From the NCBI GenBank assembly GCA_017465845.1, contig JAFTVH010000134.1, positions 1 through 60,894 on the forward strand: DNA of 60,894 nucleotides, given 5' to 3'. The translations under genes were made by a program, and so were the position numbers. The notes beneath the pieces were generated by a model, which was not told the origin of the DNA, did not search any database, and saw only the letters and a list, made by a program, of their open reading frames with translations. Each line of letters starts with the position of its first letter. Within the stretch, counting starts at the first letter, position 1. Positions 9,191 through 17,220 of the stretch are shown one piece after another. Source of the DNA: Lachnospiraceae bacterium. GTDB lineage: Bacteria; Bacillota; Clostridia; Lachnospirales; Lachnospiraceae.

Positions 9191-10030
9191 ATGGCACCTG
9201 AACTTTATGATGCAAAAGAATACGTGGAAGCCCAGTCCGGCTGCCTATGCCATTATGTGCGCAGTGATACAGAATTTTTTCAGCTGCACTACCACAACTA
9301 TTATGAATTGTTTCTGGTCGTCAAAGGGGATGTCCGTCATGTAGTCAACGGCAAAGAACAGTTGCTTTCAGAAGGTCAGCTTTTGTTTATTCGTGACTTT
9401 GATGCCCACGAATATGTGCGTCGGAATGGGGAGTATTTTGAATTCATCAATTTTGCTTTTTCCAAAGAGACGCTACATGCCATGATTGATTTTCTGGGAA
9501 AGGGATTTCCTTTTGAACCGCTTCTGACTGCAGAATATCCCCCTGTGGTAAGCCTGCCCCCCGATGAAAAGGAGCAGCTGGCTTATTCCCTGATTGAGCT
9601 GTATCAGGATATCGACAAGGATATGATCAAACTGAAAGGGCGCACACTGCTTGTTCATGTTTTTACAAAATTCTTTCATAATTATAAGGAACAGAACAGA
9701 GAGATTCCCTCCTGGCTTGCTGTCACTTATGAGAAAATGAAGAGTCCTCAGAATTTTACTGCCGGCGCAAAGCAGATGTACAAGCTTTCCGGGAAAAGCC
9801 GGGAACATCTTACACGCTGCATGAAACAATATTATCATACCACGCCTACCATGTACGTATCTGAGCTGCGTCTTTCACATGCAGCCAATCTGCTTCTTGT
9901 CAGCAACCTGAATGTCACCGACATCTGTTACGAATGCGGATTTGAGAATCTCTCCTGGTTTTACAAGGTGTTTTCCGCAAAATATGGGGTGACACCCACG
10001 GAATACCGCAGGAGATATAAGGACAGGTAA
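9191..10030 (+). CDS. AraC-family regulator next to lyxose isomerase
   Basis: The protein is 279 aa: an N-terminal cupin-like sugar-sensing domain (LHYHNYYELFLVVKGD) and a C-terminal pair of HTH motifs (YVSELRLSHAANLLL, NVTDICYECGFENLSWF, with the closing FSAKYGVTPTEYRRRY). The ATG at 9191 is chosen because AGGAGG lies 7 nt upstream; a GTG at 9170 would place the ribosome site inside the gene. It is divergent from the D-lyxose isomerase gene, the classic layout of an AraC activator and its target. The effector is unknown. Confidence 0.92.
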   Translation: MAPELYDAKEYVEAQSGCLCHYVRSDTEFFQLHYHNYYELFLVVKGDVRHVVNGKEQLLSEGQLLFIRDFDAHEYVRRNGEYFEFINFAFSKETLHAMIDFLGKGFPFEPLLTAEYPPVVSLPPDEKEQLAYSLIELYQDIDKDMIKLKGRTLLVHVFTKFFHNYKEQNREIPSWLAVTYEKMKSPQNFTAGAKQMYKLSGKSREHLTRCMKQYYHTTPTMYVSELRLSHAANLLLVSNLNVTDICYECGFENLSWFYKVFSAKYGVTPTEYRRRYKDR

Positions 10031-10048
10031 TCGCGACCTGCCCTTTTT
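10021..10048 (+). terminator. Terminator overlapping the AraC stop codon
   Basis: GGACAGGT (10021-10028) pairs with ACCTGCCC (10036-10043) with one mismatch, followed by TTTTT. The left arm includes the end of the coding sequence. Confidence 0.65.
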
Positions 10049-10050
10049 GT

Positions 10051-11040
10051 TTAAGCCATCTCGTTTTCTCCGGTAAAATAGATGCCTGCTGCCTTTCGTG
10101 TTTTCTCCAGCGTCTCAATCACATCAAGCATCACATCAAGGCGGCGATAACACTCCTCATAATCTTTTTCCCGTATAATCCTTGCAATCCCCTGTACTTC
10201 GTAGTACATGCGTGTCTCTTCAGAGTGGTAATTCATCGTCTCCTCGTCATCACAGGTAACCACCTTAACTTCTGTCAGACCGTTGCTTCCGTCCTTCACA
10301 TAAATGTAGCCCTTTTCCCCTTCTATCTGTACGAAATTGATGCCCCAGGTATCTTTTGCCCCCACATTGCTGCTGACAAACCCGTCATACTGAAGTACAA
10401 GCACACCGGAAGTATCTACCTGCCCGGGATACATATTAGGATAATATGCGGTGGACTGAGGCTTTCCGAACATGGCTACATTAAAATAAAGATTGTAAAA
10501 ACCAATATCCTGCAGACAGCCACCGGCAAAATCCCTGCTGAACACATTGGTGATCTTTCCTTCCAGCAGTGTATCATAACGGCTGGAATACTGGCTGTAA
10601 TTGCTCATGACCAGCTTGAGAGAACCTATTCTCGGCAAAGCCTGCTTTACTGCCTTAAAATTGGGCAGGAAAGAAGGCGGTACCGCATCAAACAGGAATA
10701 ATCCCTTATCTTTCGCCAGAGCTACCAGCTCTTTTGCCTTTTTAAAGGTGGTGGTGAACGGCTTCTCGCAAATTACATTCTTACCGTGCTCTAACGCCAT
10801 TTTGGTCTGCTCATAGTGAAGGCTGTTGGGCGACGCTACATAGATACAATCCACCTGCTCATCCTTCATAAGTGCTTCCAGCTGAGTATAAATCTTCGAA
10901 ACACCATACCCGGCTGCAAGTGTCTCCCCTTTCTCTTTGCTTCTGGAATATACCGCTTCACAGCTGACTCCGTCAGTCTTGCTTACTCCGTCTAAAAACT
11001 TGCACACAATTTCTCCCGAACCGATTGTTCCTATTTTCAT
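10051..11040 (-). CDS. Gfo/Idh/MocA family oxidoreductase
   Basis: This 329-aa protein has an N-terminal Rossmann fold beginning MKIGTIGSGEIV and the family motif CEKPFTTT near residue 93, where the Lys is the usual catalytic residue. The C-terminal alpha/beta domain carries FAGGCLQDIGFYN (a GGG/D-like substrate segment). Such enzymes oxidise or reduce sugars, cyclitols or their derivatives with NAD(P). The ATG at 11040 has GAGGAG upstream; five extra codons from an earlier start lack such a site. The setting among sugar genes and AraC regulators suggests a carbohydrate substrate, but which one is unknown. Confidence 0.9.
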   Translation of the reverse strand: MKIGTIGSGEIVCKFLDGVSKTDGVSCEAVYSRSKEKGETLAAGYGVSKIYTQLEALMKDEQVDCIYVASPNSLHYEQTKMALEHGKNVICEKPFTTTFKKAKELVALAKDKGLFLFDAVPPSFLPNFKAVKQALPRIGSLKLVMSNYSQYSSRYDTLLEGKITNVFSRDFAGGCLQDIGFYNLYFNVAMFGKPQSTAYYPNMYPGQVDTSGVLVLQYDGFVSSNVGAKDTWGINFVQIEGEKGYIYVKDGSNGLTEVKVVTCDDEETMNYHSEETRMYYEVQGIARIIREKDYEECYRRLDVMLDVIETLEKTRKAAGIYFTGENEMA

Positions 11041-11177
11041 GATTGTTCTCCTCACTGCAAATGCTTCCGTCAGCTCAGGCAGAAATACTCACATGCAAAC
11101 ATGCACCTTTGCCGCAGCTGATGCGCATACTGTAAACTTATTTTAACGTCTGATACCATATAGTGCAAGGACTTATT

Positions 11178-11204
11178 TCACATTTTGACTATATGTGATA
11201 TAAT
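11178..11204 (+). promoter_or_regulatory. Promoter with inverted repeat before second AraC gene
   Basis: A perfect -10 box TATAAT lies at 11199-11204. No good -35 is present at 17 bp. Instead an inverted repeat TCACAT (11178-11183) and ATGTGA (11193-11198) covers that zone, which would suit an activator- or autoregulator-controlled promoter. Confidence 0.5.
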
Positions 11205-11245
11205 AAGGTTACATTCATGTGAAATTTTTAGTACAGGTTAGGTTA

Positions 11246-12070
11246 ATGGGGATGAGAGAAGAATTTATTTCATTTCCGACACCAGAGGAGAATCTGCCCT
11301 TTATTATTGAATTGGCCGGAATCTCATATTGTGACGGAAGTTATAAGATACACCGTGCCGATTCTAAATGTATGGTTACGGAATATATCATTGCCGGTGA
11401 GGGCACTGTGATTTTAGATGGGAAAAAGTATACTGCCAGGGAAGGGGATATCTATCTGCTTCCTCCAGGGCACAACCATCTGTATTATTCTGATGCCAAG
11501 AATCCATGGATCAAAATATGGTTCAATGCCAGGGGGCCTCTAATTGATGAGCTTTTAAATATTTATAATACCAAGCGCATCCCTGTGTTTTCACAATCAG
11601 GCGGACAAGAGTATATTACCGCAATCCATGAGATCGGTAAAGATAACTCTAATTGTGTAAACGAAAAGCATGATAAATCTGCTATCGTCTTTCATCAGCT
11701 GCTTCAATATCTGCATGGGATTTTTTATGCCAGAAAAGAGCAATATTCTGAAGAAACTAAGATTCTGAAAGAGTACATTGCCAATCATATCACCGAAGAT
11801 ATTTCCCTGAAGGATTTGAGCCCTCTTGTGTATCTCAGTGAATCCCAGATTATACGTGTCTTCAAGCAGGATATGGGGAAGACACCTTACGAATATATCC
11901 TGGAGTTGAAAATTGGTCAGGCCAAACTGCTTCTACGAAGCACACGGCTTATGATAAAGGAAATTGCATTCCGGCTGGGCTTCTGCGATGAACATTATTT
12001 TTCTTATTTGTTCAAACAAAAGACCGGTCAGACACCTTCAGCCTATCGAAAAAGCAGTTCTGCAGGCTGA
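11246..12070 (+). CDS. AraC-family regulator
   Basis: The protein has an N-terminal cupin domain (YIIAGEGTVILDGKKY, GDIYLLPPGHNHLYY) and a C-terminal AraC HTH pair (LSPLVYLSESQIIRVFKQ, IKEIAFRLGFCDEHYFSYLF, then KKTGQTPSAYRK-like end). The start is uncertain. A GTG at 11219 would lie only about 8 nt after the expected transcription start, so the ATG at 11246 (274 aa) is preferred, although its ribosome site is weak (TTAGG). It is divergent from the Gfo/Idh/MocA gene and convergent with the SDR gene. It probably responds to a sugar, but the target is not shown. Confidence 0.9.
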   Translation: MGMREEFISFPTPEENLPFIIELAGISYCDGSYKIHRADSKCMVTEYIIAGEGTVILDGKKYTAREGDIYLLPPGHNHLYYSDAKNPWIKIWFNARGPLIDELLNIYNTKRIPVFSQSGGQEYITAIHEIGKDNSNCVNEKHDKSAIVFHQLLQYLHGIFYARKEQYSEETKILKEYIANHITEDISLKDLSPLVYLSESQIIRVFKQDMGKTPYEYILELKIGQAKLLLRSTRLMIKEIAFRLGFCDEHYFSYLFKQKTGQTPSAYRKSSSAG

Positions 12071-12094
12071 CCGCGCCGATCAAAGCCAAAACGG

Positions 12095-12128
12095 GACTGC
12101 TGCAGATAGTCTTTATTTTGCAGCAGTC
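12095..12128. terminator. Terminator between AraC gene and SDR gene
   Basis: GACTGCTGCA (12095-12104) and TGCAGCAGTC (12119-12128) form a perfect 10-bp stem with a 14-nt loop; CTTTTAT follows on the plus strand. It separates two convergent genes. Confidence 0.7.
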
Positions 12129-12147
12129 ACGCTTTTATGTAGAAAGA

Positions 12148-12954
12148 TTAGCCTCTGGTCTTACCACCGCCAACTGTAACAACGATACCATGAACAAAAC
12201 TTGCACGATCACTAGCCAGGAAAGCAGCTGTGTTAGCAACTTCAGATAACTTACCATCGCGTCCTAAAGGAATAGAACTTGTCTTAGTATAGCCTTCACG
12301 CAGCTGTTCTACTGTGATACCGCGGGTGTAAGCCAAAGCAGTCTCATAAGAAAGGGTACGCAGACCGGTAGCTTCCAGGATACCGGGTGCAATACCTACG
12401 ACACGGATACCCTTACGTCCCAGTTCTTTTGCCCAAGAGCGGGTCAAAGAATTAACTGCATTCTTGGTAGCAGCGTAAACGCTCTGTCCTTCGGAACCTT
12501 CCAGTCCACTCTCGGAAGACATGTTGATGATGACACCTTTGCCCTGCTTTAACATTTCACGTGCAGCTGCCTGAGCACAGAAGAATAGACCCTTCAGGTT
12601 TACATTCATAACCTTATCCCAGGTTGCCTCATCCAACTCGTACTGATTTGCTTCATCTACCAGCAGGCAGGGAATGTTAATACCTGCATTGTTGATAATA
12701 ACATCAACAGAACCGAAACGTTCTTTCACCTGCGCGATCATGGAATCAACGCTTTCCTTTTTGGTAACATCTGTTACTACATAAAGGAACTGCTCCTCTG
12801 CAGCATCGAACTTGGGCGGATTGGGATTCATATCACAAACGGTAACATTTGCTTCGTCGTTCAAAAATTCTTTTGCAATCGCATATCCGATACCGGAAGC
12901 ACCTCCGGTGATGATGACTGATTTGCCTTCCAGACCTAACCATGAACTATCCAT
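12148..12954 (-). CDS. Short-chain dehydrogenase, sorbitol-6-phosphate 2-dehydrogenase-like
   Basis: This 268-aa SDR has the cofactor motif TGGASGIG (residues 16-23), NNAG, and the catalytic YAATK near residue 162. The segments INIPCLLVDE, SSESGLEGSEGQSVYAATK, GIAPGILEATGLRT and the C-terminal GGGKTRG closely resemble sorbitol-6-phosphate 2-dehydrogenases of Firmicutes, which oxidise sorbitol-6-phosphate to fructose-6-phosphate with NAD. The ATG at 12954 has AGGAGG 9 nt upstream. It is divergent from a DeoR regulator, which probably controls it. No PTS sorbitol transporter is nearby, so the exact substrate is inferred from similarity only. Confidence 0.88.
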   Translation of the reverse strand: MDSSWLGLEGKSVIITGGASGIGYAIAKEFLNDEANVTVCDMNPNPPKFDAAEEQFLYVVTDVTKKESVDSMIAQVKERFGSVDVIINNAGINIPCLLVDEANQYELDEATWDKVMNVNLKGLFFCAQAAAREMLKQGKGVIINMSSESGLEGSEGQSVYAATKNAVNSLTRSWAKELGRKGIRVVGIAPGILEATGLRTLSYETALAYTRGITVEQLREGYTKTSSIPLGRDGKLSEVANTAAFLASDRASFVHGIVVTVGGGKTRG

Positions 12955-13014
12955 TATAATTTTCCTCCTAAATATAATTTTTTCCTCTTGCAACCTTTCG
13001 TTGCGTGTGATACA

Positions 13015-13043
13015 ACTATAGTAATTGAATCACTATTTGTCAA
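13015..13043 (-). promoter_or_regulatory. Promoter of SDR gene
   Basis: On the minus strand TTGACA (13038-13043), a 17-bp spacer and TATAGT (13015-13020) form a near-consensus sigma-A promoter facing the SDR gene, inside the region shared with the divergent DeoR gene. Confidence 0.75.
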
Positions 13044-13130
13044 TTTCAATAGATTAAGTAGAAGAAAAGTGCATTTATTGATTGTTTTACAGATTGCATT
13101 GCTCATTTTTTGATTGCGGAGGTGCCACAG

Positions 13131-13871
13131 ATGCCATTTTACGAGAGAGAAGATAAAATCATTAATATCCTTTTACAGAAAGAAGTTATGACAGTAAATG
13201 AACTTGCCGACAAGCTCTATATCAGCAAGCCTACTTTAAGACGGGATCTGCTCAAGCTGGAGCAAAAAGGGATTATTGCCAGGACGCACGGAGCAGCTTC
13301 CCTGATCAAGAATCCTGCCGATACCAAAATTTCTTTTAATATGCGAGAGCAGGAGCAGAATAACGCCAAGACAATTATGGCTCAAAGAGCAGTTTCTTTT
13401 ATCAAAGACGGGGATATCATTATGCTGGATGCTACTACCAGTGCCTATCATATCATTCCCTTTCTTGCCGATTTTCACAACATTATCGTCATCACCAGCA
13501 GCGCCAAGACTTCTCTTGCTCTGGGGCAGATGGGCATCCGCAATTTCTGTACCGGGGGGCTTATGATTCCCAAGTCCTTTTCCTACGTGGGCGGAGATGC
13601 CCAGGACATGGTCTCCCGCTACAATGCAGATGTTCTGTTCTTCTCCTGCCGCGGTTTATCTGAGGATGGTTATCTATCGGATAATTCTATCGAAGAGAAT
13701 CTTCTGCGAACGACTATGATGCGTCATGCAAAGAAGAAGATTCTTCTCTGTGACAGCAGTAAGATCGGTAAGGTGAGCCTGCATAATCTGTGCCATATTT
13801 CGGAAGTAGATGAGATTATCTGCGAAACGAAAGTTCCCCAGACCATTTTGGACAGTAAAAGAAAGGACTGA
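13131..13871 (+). CDS. DeoR-family sugar-responsive regulator
   Basis: The 246-aa protein has an N-terminal DeoR helix-turn-helix (MTVNELADKLYISKPTLRRDL, EQKGIIARTHGAA) and a C-terminal DeoRC effector domain with DATTSAYHIIPFL and FFSCRGLSEDGYLSD. Such regulators usually sense phosphorylated sugars and repress catabolic operons. The ATG at 13131 has GGAGG 8 nt upstream; six codons from an earlier start are discarded. It is divergent from the sorbitol-6-phosphate dehydrogenase-like gene, consistent with control by a sugar phosphate. Confidence 0.92.
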   Translation: MPFYEREDKIINILLQKEVMTVNELADKLYISKPTLRRDLLKLEQKGIIARTHGAASLIKNPADTKISFNMREQEQNNAKTIMAQRAVSFIKDGDIIMLDATTSAYHIIPFLADFHNIIVITSSAKTSLALGQMGIRNFCTGGLMIPKSFSYVGGDAQDMVSRYNADVLFFSCRGLSEDGYLSDNSIEENLLRTTMMRHAKKKILLCDSSKIGKVSLHNLCHISEVDEIICETKVPQTILDSKRKD

Positions 13872-13892
13872 AGATTCCACTTGGAATCTTCA
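13869..13892 (+). terminator. Terminator after DeoR gene
   Basis: TGAAGATTCCA (13869-13879) and TGGAATCTTCA (13882-13892) form a perfect 11-bp stem with a minimal loop, starting at the stop codon and followed by ATCCTTTTATC. Confidence 0.75.
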
Positions 13893-13906
13893 ATCCTTTT
13901 ATCACC

Positions 13907-13938
13907 GCGTGTTACTCCAAAAGCGTGTTACTCCAAAA
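13907..13938. repeat. 16-bp tandem duplication at glycerophosphodiesterase stop
   Basis: GCGTGTTACTCCAAAA occurs twice head to tail (13907-13922 and 13923-13938). The second copy contains the stop codon and last codons of the glycerophosphodiesterase gene, so the first copy is a non-coding duplicate of that gene end. Confidence 0.85.
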
Positions 13939-14647
13939 TATTGGAAGTAATATAGTCAACGCCCCATGCAATATATTTTTCAGCATCTTCTGCAGTATCT
14001 ACGGTCCAGCAGTTTACTTCTCGACCATTCTCATGAAGCGCCTGAATCAGTTCGGGTGACAGAGCCTTATGATGGATATCCAAATCCAACTTGGCAGCTA
14101 CCAACTTCTCTACCAGCCCCTCCTCATTTTTGGAAATGAGGAACTGTGCTTTCTGCTCAGGAACAATTGCTCTTAAGTCGATCAGATTGTCCCAGGAGAA
14201 AGAAATGAAGATTACTTCATCCAGGTAATCCAACTCTTTGATCACTTCCACGATTCCTGCAATATCTTCCGGCTTCATTCTGTTCTTCAGTTCCAGAACA
14301 GCTTTCTTTTCATATTTTTTGCAGATACCGATATATTCTGCCAGCACAGGGATATAAAGGTCTGTTCTGTACTTTCCTTCCTGCTTATCATACAGACGGA
14401 TGCTCTGCAACTCTGCCAGGGTAGTCTCTTCCACTACCTTATTCTCTGCAGATACACGACCGGTATTGTCATCGTGAATGATTGCGTATTTTCCGTCACT
14501 GGTTACATGGACATCGGTCTCGATGCCAAAATGGCTGCGGTTTCCGGCAGCTACGAAAGCAGCCAGGGTATTCTCCATCTCCAGACCGCTTACTCCTCTG
14601 TGTGCGATCATGCGCACGCCCTTCTTATCAACTGAAATGGTATTCAT
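13928..14647 (-). CDS. Glycerophosphodiester phosphodiesterase
   Basis: The 239-aa protein is a single GDPD domain of the UgpQ type, which splits glycerophosphodiesters into glycerol-3-phosphate and an alcohol. Catalytic landmarks are MIAHRGVSGLEMENT (His-Arg and the Glu-Asn pair), GIETDVHVTSDG (metal-binding Glu/Asp) and AIIHDDNTGR (second His). The C-terminus has VNCWTVDTAED. No signal peptide is seen, so it is cytoplasmic. The ATG at 14647 has GGAGG 6 nt upstream. It may help recover glycerol phosphate or sugar phosphodiesters alongside the neighbouring sugar genes, but this is inference. Confidence 0.93.
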   Translation of the reverse strand: MNTISVDKKGVRMIAHRGVSGLEMENTLAAFVAAGNRSHFGIETDVHVTSDGKYAIIHDDNTGRVSAENKVVEETTLAELQSIRLYDKQEGKYRTDLYIPVLAEYIGICKKYEKKAVLELKNRMKPEDIAGIVEVIKELDYLDEVIFISFSWDNLIDLRAIVPEQKAQFLISKNEEGLVEKLVAAKLDLDIHHKALSPELIQALHENGREVNCWTVDTAEDAEKYIAWGVDYITSNILE

Positions 14648-14868
14648 ATAAATCCTCCTCGATTTTCTCCATTAAGACAAAAAACGTACCAAAACAAAAG
14701 GTTGCCCTTTTATCTTGATACGTCTCCTCGTCTCTGCATCTTAGTAATTATACCATTGCGGCTGTGCCGATGTCAATCATTATGTTTTGGTTATGCAATC
14801 ACTTTCTGAAGCAGCCTGATGCCTTCTTCCAATGGTAATTCCTTCTTGAATACACTTGTAGGTTACGG

Positions 14869-15126
14869 CTACTTTTTAGTATTATAGATTTCTTTAATAA
14901 TGTCCTCAATAGGAGTACTGCTAATTTTTATGTCTTCTATTCTTGCTTCATGGGAAAGGCCACTCATCACGTCATTAATAGATATTTCTTCCAGATCTAT
15001 TACAAAAGATTTCTTTTTTCCGCTATCAGAAATCATTTGTATTCTTTTATCCGAAATAACAATTTCCTGAGATAATTCAACATCTATAAAGCGGCGCCTG
15101 CCATGAATATCCGCAACTTCATTCAT
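14869..15126 (-). pseudogene. C-terminal fragment of a broken ABC ATPase gene
   Basis: The 85 codons (ADIHGRRRFIDVELS, SFVIDLEEISINDV, PIEDIIKEIYNTKK) resemble the small C-terminal domain of ABC-2 type exporter ATPases; the motif ending in EDIIKEIY is typical. There is no ATP-binding core and no ribosome site at the ATG at 15126. In-frame codons RKYA precede it, then a stop inside the flank of the IS element. The N-terminal part of such a gene survives at 16931-17220, and the middle (about 140 residues with signature and Walker B) is missing. This is therefore insertion plus deletion, not a clean interruption. Confidence 0.7.
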
Positions 15127-15179
15127 TGCATATTTTCTCTATACACGTGTGTTGGGACCTTATATATCTCCTTAAAAAG

Positions 15180-15345
15180 GTGAACTACCCATTGTCTAAA
15201 GCCAATGGGCTTCCTGCTTCGTCGACCTCGCTTCTTCGTTCCACTCGGGTCCGAGCAGAACAGATGTCCACTGGACATCTTGCTCCCTACTATCTCCACA
15301 GGCGTTTATTCGGGCAGTTCCTGCCCTATTGCTTTCTTGTTTTAC
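15180..15345 (-). ncRNA. Probable TnpB guide (omega) RNA region
   Basis: Between the tnpB stop and the element's right end, the minus strand folds densely: GGGCAG/CTGCCC (15312-15326), AGATGTCC with GGACATCT (15262-15280), CTCGG/CCGAG (15244-15255) and the terminal hairpin 15188-15209. TnpB proteins are known to use a structured RNA made from this position, with the guide derived from DNA just past the right end. Location and folding fit; processing and exact ends are inferred. Confidence 0.5.
15188..15209. repeat. Right-end hairpin of IS200/IS605 element
   Basis: CCCATT (15188-15193) pairs with AATGGG (15204-15209) around GTCTAAAGCC. The same core occurs in the left-end hairpin, as expected for TnpA recognition sites. 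Confidence 0.8.
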
Positions 15346-16445
15346 GCTATCTGACGTAATCCTTCTGCTAAGATATTCTTTGCTGCATTTACATCCCTGT
15401 CATGCATTGTCCCACATTTCGGACATACCCATTCTCTTACAGACAGGTTTTTCGTTTCTTTGTTCTGATATCCACATTCGGAGCATATCTGGCTGCTGGC
15501 ATAAAATGTATCTATCCTGATATATTCCCTTTCATTCCATTTCGCCTTATATTCCAACTGCCTCGTCAGCTCATGCCAGGATACATCCGCTATTCCCTTC
15601 GCCAGATGATGATTTTTTATCATGTTCTTTATCTGCAGATTCTCTGAAACTATCACTTGGTTTTCGCTGATAATTTCGTTGGATATCTGATGCAGATTGT
15701 TTTTCCTGATATTCCTTATCTTCTCATGGCATACGGCTATCTGCTTTTTTGTTTTATAATAATTTTTGCTCCTCTTTTCTTTATGCGCCAGTTTTCTTTG
15801 CAACCTTGCAAGTTTCTTATCGTATCTGCTTAACGTCCTGGGATTCTCATATTTCCTGCCCTCCGAGGTTACACACAGATCCTTAATTCCAAGATCCAGT
15901 CCCATTTTCCCTTCTGCTTCCGCCATTGGTATGTGTTCCGTTTCCACTAAAACAGATACATAATATTTCCCACTTGGCTCCTGCGATACTGTTGCTGATT
16001 TTATCTGCCCGCAAAACTCCCTGTGCAGCTTCGCCTTTATCTGTTTTAATTTGGGTAACTTAATCTTTCCTGACGCAAAATCCACACCAATGTTTCCGTT
16101 CGTATAATTCGTTGTATAGGATCTGTGGTTATCATGTCGGCTCTTAAATTTCGGATATCCTGCGTGCTCTCTGAAAAAATTCTGATATGCGCAGTCCATG
16201 TTATATATGGCATTCGTGAGCGCAAATTTATCTACTTCCTTCAGCCATTCATATCTTGCTTTTAATTCCCTGTTACAGTAATTATTGCAGTCCGTTCTGC
16301 TCACGGACTTCTTTTCGTTTTCGTAAGTTTCTTTCCGGTAGAAAAGCGTTTGATTATATACAAAACGACAGCAGCCGAACGTTTTCGCCAGCAGTTCTTC
16401 CTGCGCTTTATTTGGATAAACGCGGTATTTATATGCTTTCAGCAT
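15342..16445 (-). CDS. tnpB: TnpB RNA-guided nuclease of IS200/IS605 element
   Basis: The 367-aa protein has an N-terminal wedge-like HTH region ([18 protein letters not shown]) and a C-terminal split RuvC nuclease. The three catalytic acids are present: D184 in [10 protein letters not shown]268 in VIVSENLQI, and D351 in [11 protein letters not shown]. The zinc ribbon has Cys 321, 324, 341 and 344 (CSECG, CPKCG). TnpB cuts DNA guided by an RNA encoded at the element's right end and helps retain the element after transposition. The ATG at 16445 lies 17 bp after the tnpA stop. All catalytic residues are intact. Confidence 0.95.
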   Translation of the reverse strand: MLKAYKYRVYPNKAQEELLAKTFGCCRFVYNQTLFYRKETYENEKKSVSRTDCNNYCNRELKARYEWLKEVDKFALTNAIYNMDCAYQNFFREHAGYPKFKSRHDNHRSYTTNYTNGNIGVDFASGKIKLPKLKQIKAKLHREFCGQIKSATVSQEPSGKYYVSVLVETEHIPMAEAEGKMGLDLGIKDLCVTSEGRKYENPRTLSRYDKKLARLQRKLAHKEKRSKNYYKTKKQIAVCHEKIRNIRKNNLHQISNEIISENQVIVSENLQIKNMIKNHHLAKGIADVSWHELTRQLEYKAKWNEREYIRIDTFYASSQICSECGYQNKETKNLSVREWVCPKCGTMHDRDVNAAKNILAEGLRQIA

Positions 16446-16462
16446 TTTCTTCCATCACCTTC

Positions 16463-16867
16463 TTATCCTTGATTTTCTATGTATCTCTTCAGCATCTCTT
16501 CGGAAACATTGCCCACACTGCACGCAAAATATCCATCCGTCCAAAAGGTATGTTCTTTCCAGAAATGTTTCCGCAGATAGACCGGATGTCGCTCCCATAT
16601 GTGATAAGTTGTATAACTCTTCATCAGATTTACGATCTTGCTCACAGACATTGTCGGTTCTGTTTCTATCATGTAATGTATATGATCCTTATCTGTCTCC
16701 ATGTATTTAATGATCACGTGATGTTTTTGGCATATCTCATAAGAAAGTTGTTTTATATCATCCGATATCTGCTCTGATACAAGTAGCTTCTTTCTGTATT
16801 TACACACAAAAATAATATGATACTGTAATAAATATTTGTGTCTGTTTTTTGCTTTCCATGTCTTCAT
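16463..16867 (-). CDS. tnpA: IS200/IS605 transposase TnpA (HUH type)
   Basis: The 134-aa protein is a Y1 HUH transposase. The metal-binding pair is H62 and H64 in DHIHYMIE, and the expected nucleophile is Tyr129 in EEMLKRYIENQ. Other family landmarks are YHIIFVCKYRKK and FWKEHTFWTDGYFACSVGN. It cuts and joins single-stranded ends at the element's hairpins. The length is normal and no frameshift is seen. A TATACT-like -10 sequence overlaps the region just upstream of the ATG; no strong ribosome site is visible, which is common for these weakly expressed genes. Confidence 0.95.
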   Translation of the reverse strand: MKTWKAKNRHKYLLQYHIIFVCKYRKKLLVSEQISDDIKQLSYEICQKHHVIIKYMETDKDHIHYMIETEPTMSVSKIVNLMKSYTTYHIWERHPVYLRKHFWKEHTFWTDGYFACSVGNVSEEMLKRYIENQG

Positions 16868-16908
16868 AACGATAGTATATCACAAAGATCCACTTTTGGT
16901 GACCTTAA

Positions 16909-16930
16909 CCCACCGTCTAAAGCCAGTGGG
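16909..16930. repeat. Left-end hairpin of IS200/IS605 element
   Basis: CCCAC (16909-16913) and GTGGG (16926-16930) flank CGTCTAAAGCCA. It mirrors the right-end hairpin and lies about 40 bp upstream of tnpA. Confidence 0.8.
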
Positions 16931-17220
16931 ATTGCGGTCGCCTTATTTCAAAGGAATCCCGCACCGGTAAATCCCACCACAACTGACTTCGGTTTCCGAA
17001 CACAACACCGATTTGTTTTACATATTCTTTTCGATTTTTGACAGGTGACAAACCGTTCACCAGGATACTGCCACTTGTAGGTTTCAAAATTCCGGTGAGC
17101 ATCTTAATCGTTGTAGACTTTCCCGCACCATTCGGTCCAATAAATCCTACGCTTGCACCTTGTTCTATATTCAGATTGATTCCATTTACGGCATGAACAA
17201 TTTCCTTTTGCGGAATAACT
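16931..17220 (-). pseudogene. N-terminal fragment of a broken ABC ATPase gene
   Basis: The minus strand reads HAVNGINLNIEQGASVGFI, then Walker A GPNGAGKSTT, MLTGILKPTSG, and VVFGNRSQLWWDLPV, ending at DSFE where the IS left end begins. The Q-loop onwards is absent here. This matches the start of ABC-2 type exporter ATPases with a GxRSQLWWDLP segment. No start codon exists: the frame runs back into the overlapping end of the AAA ATPase gene, so about 30 N-terminal residues are also lost. The partner fragment is 14869-15126. Confidence 0.8.

Larger units (their letters stand above)
15145..16945 (-). mobile_element. IS200/IS605-family element with tnpA and tnpB
   Basis: The element carries tnpA (16463-16867) and tnpB (15342-16445) in the same direction, with subterminal hairpins at both ends: 16909-16930 (CCCAC/GTGGG) and 15188-15209 (CCCATT/AATGGG). 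Both hairpins share the loop core GTCTAAAGCC. This is the usual architecture of a single-strand 'peel and paste' IS. The left end is on the high-coordinate side. Outer limits are estimated from where ABC-like coding resumes (about 15140 and 16945); exact cleavage sites are not determined. Both proteins look intact, so the copy may be active. Confidence 0.85.

Noticed and set aside
14791-14868. Possible C-terminal coding remnant on the minus strand (SVFKKELPLEEGIRLL-like)
   Set aside because: Only about 22 codons are open after in-frame stops and no family could be assigned.
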